Positions 24,401-33,772 of a stretch of DNA of 64,000 bases are shown piece after piece. Where the stretch lies: assembly GCF_036370855.1 (NCBI RefSeq), contig NC_088102.1, positions 42,631,835 to 42,695,834 of the forward strand, in the 5' to 3' direction. Origin of the DNA: Dromaius novaehollandiae. Taxonomy: Eukaryota > Chordata > Aves > Casuariiformes > Dromaiidae. Numbering within the stretch: the stretch's first letter is position 1; each line of letters begins with the position of its first letter. Under the pieces are notes generated by a model that was given only the letters and a program-made list of their open reading frames with translations, ran no database searches and had not been told where the DNA came from. A program made the position numbers and the translations under genes.

Positions 24401-26832
24401 TGATGTGCTACAGCCAGTTTTCAAATATGGGACCTCACTAAAGTCAGCCATATGCTGTCTGTGGCTGATGACTTCAAAATGAGACACACAGAGGAATACT
24501 TGTATCACCTATCTCACGCTGCAAAGTTACTGAAATGGAGCGTCTGAACTGAAGGCTGGGTTGTGTACAAGCTCAACAGAAAGAAACTGGCTCCAGTAGA
24601 TAAGAGAGTCAGAGCAGGAGTCTAAAACTGGTGCCTTGGGTTTTCCTCTGAATATTCTCTCTCCAGTAGGGGCCAAAAGAAACCCAGCCTTCTATCTTAA
24701 GGAGCCAAATCAGTTGCCTAAAGTTAGACTGTTTGAATACTTTCCTCAAAGGTCATTTTGAGAATCCAAACACAGGCTTTGAAAATACAGCCACTGTCCC
24801 TGTCAGGAAATTTGGCCCATAGTGTAAATCAGTTTATGTTGCATTTGGGGTCTGTAGGAATCTTACAAACCATGATGTGAAATCCTAGTCCCTCTGCCAG
24901 GTGGATTTTTGGTGCTGAGCTAGATGCATAACAAAGTTCTTACATAAACATACCCAGATTATCCCTGATTTTCTGGTGATGCTTGTTGTTGATAGGAGAA
25001 CACCTTCCTTCAGAATCAAATCGGAGAAAGAGCCTGCAGAATTTTCCAGAGATTTTAAGGAAGATGGGACTGCAGTAACACGAGCATCCACACTGAGACC
25101 AGAACAAAGTGGTAATAAAAAAAATCTGCCTCTATCTCTGCTAGAAGCAGGAAGAGAAAAATGACATTTGCCCCAGTGAATATCAGACCCTTCACCACTA
25201 CATCTTAACCCAGCCCTCTGGAAATGTATTGATACATTTTAACTTAATCACTTCCTTGGAACTTATTTTAATTACCTATTATATCTAGTAAAGCCTTTAA
25301 ATATAATTAAACATGGCTGCCTCTGGTATACTTTTGCGGTACAATGCCTCCATCATTCATCATATCACCTAGGATATACTAATGTGTATCTACTCCAAGT
25401 TACCTAATGAAAGAGCAAAGGGACCTCTGAGCCAGACAGCTCAAGCGAAGTGACTCTGTGGGATGGAAATGGAGAGCACTGAACAGAGAGCAAAGTGCAA
25501 GCTGTGACTGCACAGCAGCCACCTGCAGGTAGCTTTGCCAATATCAATGGATAAGATTGAAAAGAAGGTTGTGCAGTCTGTACATCACAGTAGTAGAGGT
25601 CTCTTAGGGTACATTTGTTATATAATTCCTGCAGTGTTTTGTAGCCTCTAGAATCTTTCATTTTTACAATATATTAGCCAGCTATTTCATAACTATTTGC
25701 CAATTCTTTCTGGATGAAGTTACCAGGAAAAAAAAAACCTGTAAAGTTATTCATTTTTAATGGACTCTAAAACTAAAATTATGCATGAACAATCAGTCTC
25801 TCAGTGTAAAAGGAGAAGAAACGCAGGATGCCAAGAAGGAAGTCTACAAACCTGGGAAAGCTTAAAAAAATAGGCCAATTTTACATTAACATGAGCCTAC
25901 TAGGAAGCTGGATTGAGTAGAAAGTATATGAGATAGTCTTTTGGGGATATGTGGGATAAGGAAAAAATCATATCCTCTAGTATGTTATCCGTACAAAGTC
26001 TCATCTTGTTCTCATTATACTGTTGGCTGTTTTCACTCTTAAATTTCTGCAACTAAAGAGTGTTTCAGGTGCGCACAAAATAATCACCCGATTTTTCTCC
26101 CCACAGTGCATGCCAAAAGTCCCAGCACGATGCAGCAGCAGTAGTTCCGTTAAAGGCAAGTGACCCCCATGAATAGAAGTCTGTTTTCTGGCAGAATCCA
26201 GTCATTTCACCATAAAGGGCAATCAGATAGTTCAAGCATAATTTCCCCTTGGTATTTCCATGCTGGGTGTGGTGTTTCTGATTACCTTCTTTCCTTCGTG
26301 TGCTTGAAAATGGAGTCCAAGAGAACTTGCTGCATGATCTTTCTGGGGGCTGAGGTGAGGCTGTTGGCCTCATCTATAGTTCACCAGCTCCTTTTTCTTG
26401 CCTTTCCTAAAAAAAGCTGTAACATTAGTCTTTATCGGTCATTGGGGACCTCCTCTAGCCACCATAATTCTTCGTAGATGATAGAGCAGTAGTCTCACAG
26501 TTGCATCAGCCAGCTATTTCTGCACTTTTGCTGAGTCTTTCCCTACGGGGAACTAGACAGAACCTTCCTGACACACACAAACACACCCACAGCCACGCAC
26601 ATGCACATGCAAGTACTGGTGAGGAGAAGCTCATGTTACAAAGTCCCCATCCCAATAGCAATGCTGTATTACTATATCCTTTTCAGTGGCTAAAACTGAG
26701 CACCTAAGTGTGAAGACAAGGACCAATACTAGTCCACTGACCACAATGAAACAAGATCTAGAGCCTGATGGAAAGGAGGAGAAGCAAAAGAAAGAAAAAA
26801 AAGTCTTGAAAAAGTTCTTTACTGTGAAATAA
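836..26832 (+). CDS. SPTBN5: Beta-V spectrin, C-terminal part (24 exons, 1354 residues)
   Basis: Beta spectrins pair with alpha spectrin to form the membrane skeleton; beta-V is the vertebrate relative of beta-heavy spectrin. Seen here: 24 exons joined in a single open frame, with every intron bounded by GT and AG. Using window residue numbers, about eight spectrin repeats occupy 1-850. Their helix-A tryptophans are visible as ESWLSSKE, AAWINEKN, EKWLEDVE, LAWVREKL, EAWLAERS, EAWLSSKQ, KGWMQEKE and AWANEMHA. A ninth, partial repeat (EAWLAAKE, to about 909) should carry the alpha-spectrin pairing site. Residues 910-1110 are a Ser/Pro-rich linker, 1118-1222 a PH domain, and the rest a polar, finally lysine-rich tail. 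The 5' part of the gene (calponin-homology domains, earlier repeats) is outside the window. Naming as SPTBN5 rather than another beta spectrin rests mainly on the neighbouring PLA2G4B gene in convergent orientation, as in mammals, and on divergence from the common beta-I to beta-IV repeats. The beta-spectrin assignment itself is secure. Confidence 0.9.
2376..2548 (+). CDS. SPTBN5: SPTBN5 exon 2 of window (helices B and C)
   Basis: 173 nt, phase 0 in and phase 2 out, between TCCAG and GTAAAG. It encodes a helix B start of the KHMQFEKALEAQ type and the beginning of helix C, and continues the repeat opened by the previous exon. Confidence 0.92.
3607..3697 (+). CDS. SPTBN5: SPTBN5 exon 3 of window
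   Basis: 91 nt, phase 2 in and phase 0 out. It encodes the end of helix C running into the next helix A (RRLLEESRLLQRLLRNSFE). The acceptor ATTCAG and donor GTACAA are clear. Confidence 0.9.
4076..4127. repeat. CA/TC-rich microsatellite
   Basis: A run of CA units interrupted by CT and then ACTC tetramers, in an SPTBN5 intron. Confidence 0.85.
4370..4516 (+). CDS. SPTBN5: SPTBN5 exon 4 of window
   Basis: 49 codons, phase 0 at both ends. It encodes VAAWINEKNSIAQDDSW followed by a KHQTFQAEIMANRNR helix B. The open frame runs on to a stop at 4574-4576, but the GTGAGA donor after 4516 was chosen because joining there gives RLDSIKS then EGEKMLRERHY, the normal repeat spacing. The extra residues have no counterpart in a repeat. 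Confidence 0.88.
5583..5634. repeat. Perfect 17-bp inverted repeat (hairpin)
   Basis: The arms TTTTACTATATCATACA (5583-5599) and its exact reverse complement (5618-5634) are separated by 18 bp. It lies in the SPTBN5 intron between exons 4 and 5 of the window. Confidence 0.9.
6079..6216 (+). CDS. SPTBN5: SPTBN5 exon 5 of window
   Basis: 46 codons, phase 0 at both ends, between GTAG and GTAATA. It encodes the G-x-x-x-L turn (EGEKMLRERHYAPEAI) and helix C with the conserved tryptophan (EMEELWDELL). Confidence 0.93.
6940..7196 (+). CDS. SPTBN5: SPTBN5 exon 6 of window
   Basis: 257 nt, phase 0 in and phase 2 out, between CCCCAG and GTGTGT. It covers helix A (VEDMEKWLEDVENEL) and helix B (LKKQKELEEDIAGHRERL) of the third repeat in the window. 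Confidence 0.93.
7371..7557 (+). CDS. SPTBN5: SPTBN5 exon 7 of window
   Basis: 187 nt, phase 2 in and phase 0 out, between CTGCAG and GTAATG. It encodes YQFFRDVDEELAWVREKL and the start of helix B (VESLQEKHQ). Confidence 0.92.
9419..9458. repeat. Poly-T run of 40
   Basis: An uninterrupted T run in the 2.9-kb SPTBN5 intron before exon 8 of the window. No retroelement body was recognised beside it. Confidence 0.9.
10486..10698 (+). CDS. SPTBN5: SPTBN5 exon 8 of window
   Basis: 71 codons, phase 0 at both ends, between TCCAG and GTAAGG. It continues helix B and C of the fourth repeat (ENEINSRDALTKVVLSTGQ, then RRQRLMQSYEAHQYL). The intron before it is 2.9 kb, the longest in this part of the gene, and holds a 40-base T run. 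Confidence 0.92.
11088..11284 (+). CDS. SPTBN5: SPTBN5 exon 9 of window
   Basis: 197 nt, phase 0 in and phase 2 out, between ATACAG and GTAGGA. It encodes LLEVEAWLAERSFILETSDY and the following helix B. Confidence 0.92.
11906..12110 (+). CDS. SPTBN5: SPTBN5 exon 10 of window
   Basis: 205 nt, phase 2 in and phase 0 out. It encodes a full helix C and the next helix A (FQLVEAWLSSKQSVAESDDY). The donor GTAAAA is immediately followed by a run of 21 A (12113-12133). Confidence 0.92.
12113..12133. repeat. Poly-A run of 21 touching a splice donor
   Basis: It begins at intron position +3 of the SPTBN5 exon that ends at 12110. Confidence 0.92.
12865..13059 (+). CDS. SPTBN5: SPTBN5 exon 11 of window
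   Basis: 65 codons, phase 0 at both ends, between CTGTAG and GTAGGA. It encodes helix B (VLEKNFKDFINEV) and helix C with the tryptophan (KQINEMWEKLCHAIQTRTE). Confidence 0.92.
14266..14421 (+). CDS. SPTBN5: SPTBN5 exon 12 of window
   Basis: 52 codons, phase 0 at both ends, between TCCAG and GTAAAG. It encodes HQYDHDVDEVKGWMQEKEAV and ends just before helix B. Confidence 0.92.
14958..15175 (+). CDS. SPTBN5: SPTBN5 exon 13 of window
   Basis: 218 nt, phase 0 in and phase 2 out, between TTCCAG and GTATGT. It encodes helix B (RDIGAIMKELERIRREAW) and helix C (DVDECWENLGQKFLERKARL). Confidence 0.92.
15776..15817. repeat. 21-bp tandem repeat, two copies
   Basis: ATCTGAATAATCTGAACAAA plus one base, repeated directly with a single end difference, in an SPTBN5 intron. 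Confidence 0.88.
16724..16913 (+). CDS. SPTBN5: SPTBN5 exon 14 of window
   Basis: 190 nt, phase 2 in and phase 0 out, between CTGTAG and GTGTGT. Helix A reads CRELMAWANEMHALVISEEL, with the ATG of the M-A-W core split across the junction. Confidence 0.92.
17926..18102 (+). CDS. SPTBN5: SPTBN5 exon 15 of window
   Basis: 59 codons, phase 0 at both ends, between TTCTAG and GTGAGT. It closes the last complete repeat (KKVKESWDMRKELYEENW) and opens the terminal repeat (ELEQAEAWLAAKESFLSD). Confidence 0.93.
18192..18296 (+). CDS. SPTBN5: SPTBN5 exon 16 of window (terminal partial repeat)
   Basis: 35 codons, phase 0 at both ends, between ACTCAG and GTGAGA. It encodes helix B of the last repeat (VEELLKKHQDFEKMLAAQEE) and stops without a helix C. 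This matches the two-helix partial repeat of beta spectrins that completes a three-helix bundle with alpha spectrin. Confidence 0.92.
19324..19926 (+). CDS. SPTBN5: SPTBN5 exon 17 of window (Ser/Pro-rich linker)
   Basis: 201 codons in one exon, phase 0 at both ends, between CTACAG and GTAAGT. It is rich in Ser, Pro, Thr and Lys with no repeat heptads, and sits between the last repeat and the PH domain, where beta spectrins carry a variable, probably disordered segment. It contains proline-rich patches such as IIPPPTPKPMGP and many Ser-Pro pairs that could be kinase sites (inference). Confidence 0.9.
20846..20860. repeat. Poly-G run of 15
   Basis: Lies in the SPTBN5 intron after the linker exon, with G on the sense strand. 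Confidence 0.95.
21225..21296 (+). CDS. SPTBN5: SPTBN5 exon 18 of window (PH domain start)
   Basis: 24 codons, phase 0 at both ends, between CACAG and GTAGAA. It encodes LQHMEGFLEKRDQLLPRR, matching the M-E-G-F-L first strand of the beta-spectrin PH domain. Confidence 0.93.
22739..22825 (+). CDS. SPTBN5: SPTBN5 exon 19 of window (PH domain)
   Basis: 29 codons, phase 0 at both ends, between TGTAG and GTAATT. It encodes SRSWKSFYVKLDGLKLDFYN, the R-S-W-x-x-x-Y-V strand pair typical of spectrin PH domains. Confidence 0.94.
23250..23341 (+). CDS. SPTBN5: SPTBN5 exon 20 of window (PH domain)
   Basis: 92 nt, phase 0 in and phase 2 out, between CTTCAG and GTAAGT. It encodes the middle strands (LLSLNIAGATCERL, then KENTFMLR). 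Confidence 0.92.
23535..23620 (+). CDS. SPTBN5: SPTBN5 exon 21 of window (PH domain end)
   Basis: 86 nt, phase 2 in and phase 1 out, between TTACAG and GTAGGT. It encodes RDGAEYFFAAPSQMLMEDWL, including the C-terminal helix tryptophan found in PH domains. Confidence 0.94.
24091..24226 (+). CDS. SPTBN5: SPTBN5 exon 22 of window (C-terminal tail)
   Basis: 136 nt, phase 1 in and phase 2 out, between CTGCAG and GTAAGG. It encodes a polar tail beginning IGHSNRPDSRAKVQPF. No domain was recognised. The call rests on phase continuity and on good splice sites. Confidence 0.85.
24996..25111 (+). CDS. SPTBN5: SPTBN5 exon 23 of window (C-terminal tail)
   Basis: 116 nt, phase 2 in and phase 1 out, between GATAG and GTAATA. 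It encodes RTPSFRIKSEKEPAEFSRDF and more polar residues. No domain was recognised. Confidence 0.82.
26107..26155 (+). CDS. SPTBN5: Possible alternative SPTBN5 exon with early stop
   Basis: A CCCACAG acceptor at 26100-26106 is followed by 49 nt ending in AAAG with a GCAAGT that could act as a GC-type donor. Entered from the preceding exon (phase 1), it reads VHAKSPSTMQQQ and then TAG at 26142-26144. It would therefore be an alternative last exon or a truncating cassette. Its length does not restore the phase needed by the final exon. This may be chance. Confidence 0.25.
26570..26611. repeat. Imperfect CA-rich microsatellite
   Basis: CACACA units with scattered substitutions, 75 bp before the last SPTBN5 exon. 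Confidence 0.8.
26687..26832 (+). CDS. SPTBN5: SPTBN5 last coding exon
   Basis: 146 nt entered in phase 1 after TTTCAG and ended by TAA at 26830-26832. It encodes a tail that starts VAKTEHLSVKTRTN and ends in a basic stretch, KKEKKVLKKFFTVK. A short basic C-terminus is usual for beta spectrins, which supports this as the real end. Confidence 0.85.
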
Positions 26833-27460
26833 GAGCATGGCCTGAAGGTATTTTCTGGATAAGATGGTCTCTTTCCCTTCACAACACTCTGTTGCCTTGG
26901 AAACAAGATGACAAGTCAAAAAAGTACATACTGAGCAATTTTCATGATGGAAACAATTTTCAGAAAAGAGTTGTCATCATTTTCAGAAATTGAACAGTCA
27001 CAATGCTGTAGGCCTATGAAAGACTTTAGTCTTTAAATTGTTAGAGGTTAATATTCACAAATGAAAGGAATTAGATGCTGTCAGGTATATACCTTACTCT
27101 CAGGGATCATCAGTCATGCCAAATCAAGTTTCTGTGGTCTTGGATGAGATCTGACTAAGAATAACTGCAACTTGATCCCAAATCTCTATGGATAAAAAAA
27201 CTATTGCACTTCATGCTTTGTCTCATCTCACAATATTTTCATGCCCTATTTTACCTTGAGATGCTCATATAAAGGACTTCTTGACTCGGCTGTGCAGAAC
27301 TTCAGTGTAATAGATTTGCCTGTAGTGCGCTGAATGGCTCTCTGCAAAGTCACAGCAATAGATATAAGCATTAACCTCACTCATGATCTGACAAAATCCC
27401 TTGGCAGCCACCTAAGTATCAGTCCTGGGAAGAAGGCACATAAGAGAGCAGTTTTTTCCT

Positions 27461-27638
27461 AATAAAATGAATTCTTCAGGGCTTGCCAGATTCTTTCAGG
27501 GAAGACCTTTAACTTGTCAAAAGTGATTCACACATTAAAAATGCAAAACACCATAGGGGAGTAAACCTCCCTTTCTGCACCTGCCAATGTACCAATGCAC
27601 TTTCTTCTATTCCACTGTAAATCACTTTCAGCAATAAA
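27461..27638 (+). promoter_or_regulatory. Candidate poly(A) signals for SPTBN5
   Basis: AATAAA occurs at 27461-27466 and at 27633-27638, about 630-800 nt after the SPTBN5 stop. The second is followed within about 40 nt by GT-rich sequence. A third AATAAA is at 27819-27824. Which one is used cannot be told from sequence alone. Confidence 0.35.
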
Positions 27639-29589
27639 AAAATGGAAATGATTTTCAGACCTAGGTGGGCTGTAATTTGGAGGGGGGGGGTTAGAACATA
27701 TGACTGCTAAGCTCAAGGCACATTTGCAGAACTATCATGCTAAGGTATACATGATGAATTTTCAAAGGTAGTTTCTGCAGTATTTTCAGAGGCATTGCAT
27801 TTACCAGTTTTCTGACTAAATAAAGAGGAAAACATCTCTCTTGTCATTTACCAGACAGATTTGGGCGGGGAGGGGGGGAAGGGCTGGCAATGTTATACGT
27901 AAGCATTTAGTGCATTATTGCAAATGTCTGTTAATAGAAAAATAAATTAATGCTTTGAGTTTCTAAGCATCCACACCCACAGGTAACCTGGGGCTTACTA
28001 GTAAATTATAGGTGCAGCATGTACAGCACTTTATATTGTAGTGTAGGTCTCCCAGTATTTTTCCTGATAGGACAGATGTCATGGCCTGCTGGTATCACCT
28101 CTGGATTGCTCAGTCTTTGCACTTTTACCAATTCTAGCTTGCAAAGCAGAAGCCTCATGGGCTCTGTGATCCCAGATGAGGATCCCATCCATGCAGTTCC
28201 TATCTGCCTCTGCACATCTCGTTTCCTCCTCCCCGTAAGTTACATTTCACGGCCCATGTCCTCACCAGCCCTGAACAGTACGCTGCAGAGGCACAAGCCA
28301 TTGCTTCCCGAAGGCGTAAGCTGCTATTGCTCAAAAAAGTCTTTACTAACTGCCAGCTGTAACTGTTGAAAGTGTGGCTCTTGCACTGAGATGTGTGTGA
28401 GATATTTCAACACTGCTTACCCCAGAGAAGCTTTCCCAGCAGAAACCCAAAAGAGGGTGACAGGCTGTGCACATCATGATGTACATCAGCAGTGGAAGGA
28501 CCTCCCTCCAGATGCACCAGAAAGAAGAGGATAGTGTGCTCAGTCTGAGAACCAAAGATAAAATTACCAGTCTTATTTTGACCATAAATCTTCCAACAGT
28601 GCTGACTATCAGGAATCAGCTAGGAACAACCTGAAGCAATGTCACATACTTATCCCAGGCGTGAAGCCTGCTTTGGCTTTCCAGCCTAACCTGATTGTGC
28701 TCTGTCCCTTGATACTTACTTCTCCCATTTTCCCTCCTGCAAACATCTCTTCTGCTTTCAGGAACTGGTTTATATCCCCTTAATGTGGATTATATACTTT
28801 TTTTTTTTTTATTACCTATGTCAGTGTCATTATTAAAACTGCTGCTCCCATAGGCCTGGGCACTTTTAAGGTTCTGCCTGAATTTGTCACTCTGCAACAT
28901 ATACTGTTTGGTAATCTATCATCACATGAAGTTACAGTTTTATGCTACTTTTTTATTACTCATATCAGTTAATCAGTTGCGCATGCTTGAAGCAAGAAGC
29001 TAAAATTCTTGCCCAAAGTATCTTGCTGCCTGAATAGAACATATTGGCATTAACATTAAGAGGAGACCTGGTCACATAGGATCATATCTAATTCTTCCAT
29101 AGCAGGCCTATAATAAGAAGCTGCGTGCCATTTCTGTGAGCGATAATGCTCACCAGCTTCCTCGCTCCTCTGGTACCGGACATTAAATTGTCCTTGATAT
29201 ATGGAACAGTGTGACATATGACATGCCTCCTCCAGGGGAATCTGGACTAGATATATGCAACTGTTCTAATCCCGGGTTCCCACCAAAAGAACAAGTCATG
29301 ACAACTGTCGCTCAGGGCGACTTACAGTAGCCTGAAGTGTGGTGCCGAGGAGAATGAGAGCCAGGAGAGGCAGCTTGGGTTCTTCCAGTGACTTTGGGCA
29401 GGAGAAATGAAAGAGCTCACACAGGTGCAAGCCAGCAAGCCTGCTCCCTCCACCCCCCACCCCCACCCCGCTTCCCACCCCCCCCTTGCACCCCTCCCAA
29501 AAAAAACAAAAACAAAACAGAACCCTATCTAATCCACTTCAATGTTTACAAATATCATGGTTTTCCCTAGAACATCTCTCAATGCCTTA

Positions 29590-29740
29590 AGCCTTACTGC
29601 TTCCCGAGGGAAGCTGTGCAAGCGCAGCAGTGGGCTCTGCTGAGCACCCCACTGCCCCAGCCCGTGCCCAGGCCCAGCCAGGGCGCTGGAAGCCCCACGC
29701 GTGGCCCCGGGGGGGCTCCGCCTGGCACAGACCAGTCCTG
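29590..29740. other. Small GC-rich, CpG-containing patch
   Basis: About 150 bp clearly richer in G+C and CpG (including CACGCGTGG) than the AT-rich flanks. It is too short to call a CpG island with confidence, and no gene was recognised beside it. Confidence 0.45.
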
Positions 29741-30105
29741 GGCACGTTACCAGCATTACTCACAGCACAAAATCAAAACCAATTAAAAATGCTCATAGTG
29801 GCTATTTAGCATGATTGCTTCTATCCTGTAGGTTAGACAGCTTTGGTTGTTTGGGGAACAGGAGGTTTTGACCTGAAATGAATGTTACTCTTTGCCTTTT
29901 GCCTCTCCTCAGATTTTCTTACTCATGGGGGCTGGCAGCCTCAGCTCACAATGCTCACCTTCTCCTTCGCCTTCACAAAGCCAATTTGTCTCTCCACCAG
30001 GTCTGCTAACTCTTTTCTCCTAGGAGGCCCTGAGTGGTGACTTAGCAGCATGCTATACTTGGAAATTGTTAGCAGCTGTGGATGGTAAACTCCTCCTTTC
30101 TCCTT

Positions 30106-30123
30106 GGGGGGGGGGGGGGGGGG
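30106..30123. repeat. Poly-G run of 18
   Basis: In the intergenic interval, followed by CGGG. Confidence 0.95.
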
Positions 30124-31267
30124 CGGGATCACCAATTAGGGCAGGTTTAGAAGTGCAGCTCCTGCCCATGAACCGGGGTGAGTGGGTCAGTGCTCTTCCA
30201 GGGCAAAGCCCTAGCCTGGAAGAACAGTGTGGGAGAGGACTGCTGGCTTTGTGTTTTCTATGCCTTAGCCTTGATATGCAATAAGATTCAGCTGGGATTC
30301 TTACTTTTGTATCCCTTAATTCCTTATGGCTAAGAAGTATTATAATTATAGTAATAATAAATAAATAATATATAATGTGAAAGCAGCAGGCATGCAATTA
30401 AAGCTGGTCATGAACTTTCTTCCAGAAACCAAACGTGTGTCTGGAGGCTCAGCCATCCACCAGACTAGCAGAGAGCAATTTTCAGCTCTCCGATTCTGAA
30501 ATAGCATTTTAAATCTGTGAGTATGAAGCAGAGCAGATCCAAAAGGAAAGACAGAGCTCAAAATAACCTGCTGGTGTGAATACTCACCTGGGCTACAGCT
30601 GCAAGCCCTGCTGCATGGGGCTTAGCCTCGGCTCCTGAGGCTAAGGGGAAGGCATGATTACCTGAACCCCTCCAGTGTGGGAGGGGACCTGCATAGCCCT
30701 TGTCACTCAAATACTTACCTACTGGTGCAAGCACTTGGATTTTAGACTGAACTCATTAAGGTATGGTGCAATCATGGGTATTTTATTTATTTGTTTATTT
30801 TTACTTCTGTTACTGAGCTAAAGAAAAGTTACCTAGTACAAAGGTGAGAAGTAAGGGAACCTAAGGCTCTTCCTTGAGAAGTGGAAGATTAACTTTCAAG
30901 TCCTTACTCATCTGACAAGCACTTGAGACTCAGTACTTTTTTTTGTTTGTTCTGAAGCACACGTTTCTAGCTCTTCGTTGCAGTTTTCTACTTTGTATTA
31001 ACTAATTTTCCAGTGGGAGGGAAGGAGAGTGCATAACACAAGGTTTATGCAAGTACTTACTGGATACATGCAACATCTCGAGTTTAAATTTGTGTTCTGA
31101 CTGATTCAGATTAGTCCAACAAGGTGATCTCATCATTGCGGGGGAGTGGAGGGGTCGGCTAGCCTGGCTCTCTTATCTGCTCTACCTCTGCTGGAGCTGT
31201 TTTCTGCATTTCCTTTTATTATTGATATAAATTTTAACTGCTTTGCCCCAGAAAAACAGTATTTGGC

Positions 31268-31284
31268 GGGGGGGGGGGGGGGGG
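31268..31284. repeat. Poly-G run of 17
   Basis: In the intergenic interval. Confidence 0.95.
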
Positions 31285-33460
31285 TTATCTTAGGTATTCC
31301 GCACTTACCATTTAATGGATAACAATGACGTTCAGTGAAAGGTAGGTTTCTGCACACATTTAAACAAAGTCATCAAGAGGCAATATAATACTCTCTCTTG
31401 GTTGCGGCCCAGTACAGCTGTGTTCCTACACTTTCTTATGCCAGTCCACTGAAGAAGGTTTATTTGCCACTAAGGTAGATTTTTCCACTTTTCCAAGGCT
31501 CTCAATGCTTTTGCGAGCCAGAACTTGTGATTTGTCCACCCAATCCTGAAACCAGTAAATGCTCTACAAACTGCTTGGCAGCCAGCCAGCATAAGTAGTG
31601 CTGACACAAATCAGTAAATGTCGTCCTCTGTCTAAGTGCATAAAATTTTTCATGGCTCCAGTGCTCCTTTTGCAATATTTTATTTTTAAAGATTGTATTA
31701 TTAAACAGTTAAAAGATACAAGCAATTTCTATAGAGTAGGTAAGAGAGAGGAAAACTTTTGTTTCCTCTGCATTTGGCAGCAGATAGCAAGCTCTAGATT
31801 TGTGTGGGTTTTCCAGAAGAATGTCCATCTGAGAGCAGAGATCTGGGTGCATTTTGGGTGAGTTTTTTGCATATGTGAATTCACCTTCAGCAGTTAAGCA
31901 GACATGAATCCTTCAGAGCAGCACGGACCTGCTCAGAAGCATGCCACGTGCCTTGTCACACATCCCTTCTCATGGCAAGATGCTGAGAGGTAGCTTTCTC
32001 CTCGCAGTACCTGCTTTGTTTTTCATTCCTTCCAGTCAAAGTCCTTTGACAGCACATGGCATAAGGCCAGACAAGAAACAGGGTAAGGAACAAACACACA
32101 ATATTTGAGGAACAAGTACACAATATTTCAGTGATCCATTCCCTAAGACTCCGTATATACTGCTAAAGAAAACAGGACCAAGGAGTAGACCTGAGCACTG
32201 GTCTCTGATCATCCCTACTTCTTCACTGTAACTATGCTCCATAGTTTTGTGGGATTTGGGCTGTGCAAATTCGCATGAAAACATTCACTGAAACAGTAGG
32301 CAGGAGCCGTTTGGGAGACAGCATGTGCTAGCCACAACCTCCCAAGAAGCTGCGTGTACGGGACTGTGCCAGGGCAAGTTCCCTCCACCTTGCAGAGTCC
32401 TCCAGCACTGTCTTGGCAGGCTTTGCTTGCACAGACACCCTCAGGTCCTCCTACTGTACCATCAGGCCAAGAACATAATTTCTTCAGCTTCATGCTACCC
32501 AAAAATAAAGACAAAAAAGAAAAAACAAACCACACACACTCTGATGGGCAATGATACAGCCCTCACATAATTTCAGACTCCTTGAAATGCAAAAACATGT
32601 AAAAAAATATGTATTATCTCTTAAGGTTACAAGGGTACCACACAGGGCCTGAGGAGGCCAAGGGACCTGTGAATGGATGTGACCAGTCTGTGCCTCTTGT
32701 CTGCAAGATCAAACAGCAGCACCCAGTCCCACTTTATTTCTCAGTGTAGGCACAGCCTCAGGTGACAGTTCTCCTGGATAAAGGGAGTATTACAGCACTT
32801 TCCTACCTTGCTCTTACAGCCACCTCTATTTGCTTTATAATGGGGTTTAACAGTCCCTCAGGAAAGTTATTCTCCACTGACCTGTGTGGGTTTCTTGAAA
32901 ACCCTGTTTGTTTTGGCCCTTTCACATTTTACTGGGCATTTCTGTTTGCATTAGCAGCATTATGAATGCACCAAACAAACCCCAGATCCTGGTTTGTAGA
33001 GCATTTAAAGAGACCTGATTTTCTCAATGCATGTGAGGTGACTTGCAGCCAAGCACATGCTTGCAAGGTCCATGAGTGTTAAGGAGCATTCACTCTAGTC
33101 TATGAATGAAATAAATAGGGATATTCTTTTTGCAGCAACAGAGTATAAAAATTAGGTGGATGAGGTAAAACAGTATTTGTCTTACTGATATGGCTGAGGC
33201 ATAAACAGAAGACAGTTACAAAACTTCACTGACGATCTATTTCGTATAGGATTGGTTGTATTTATGGGGTTTTTTTGGTTTTTTTTTTTTTTTTTTTATT
33301 CTGAATCTTTCTTCCTGAAGGCCAAGTCTCCCAGCTTCGGTTAGATCCTGGTTCAAGGTCAAAAGAAACCCCAGCTGTGTCTCGTGGAGGCCACCAGTGT
33401 CCCTCACTGACCAAAGGCCTTTGAGCACTGCTGTGAAAAGGGGCGCTATTCCTGCAACTC

Positions 33461-33772
33461 CCCGCAAGCGCGTCAGCCCCAGCCGTCCCTCAGCTCAGCC
33501 CTTTGCACCTTCTGTGTAATAACATAGCGCTGGAAGAGGCAGGCAGTAATTCGGTGGCCCAAGCGTGCCCCACAGTGAGGGCACGGGGACGGGTCGCACG
33601 GCAGCCTCACTCGCTCCCTGCCCGTCCCCATCTGCTCACCGGTGGCACGAGGCAAAGTAGCTGCGGCGCTGAGCGTGGGACGCTGCTGAAGCGGGGGGCG
33701 CCGGGCCACGGGAGGGGGCGCGTGGCTCGTCCCAGCCGAGCTGGAAGCGGTTTGCGTCCTGTGCAAACAGGT
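33461..33772. promoter_or_regulatory. Orphan CpG island with a splice donor at its edge
   Basis: By eye there are about 30 CpG dinucleotides in some 310 bp, while the flanking kilobases have very few. On the + strand the island ends in GCAAACAG followed by GTAAGG at 33771, a near-consensus donor. This fits a promoter with a first exon of an unannotated + strand transcript that would run antisense into PLA2G4B. Open frames cross it on both strands, as expected for GC-rich DNA, and none resembles a known protein. Confidence 0.5.

Noticed and set aside
28019..28369. 116-codon + strand open frame in the intergenic interval
   Set aside because: No domain, no splice context and no recognisable relative; the opposite strand is also partly open. 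Not supported as a gene.
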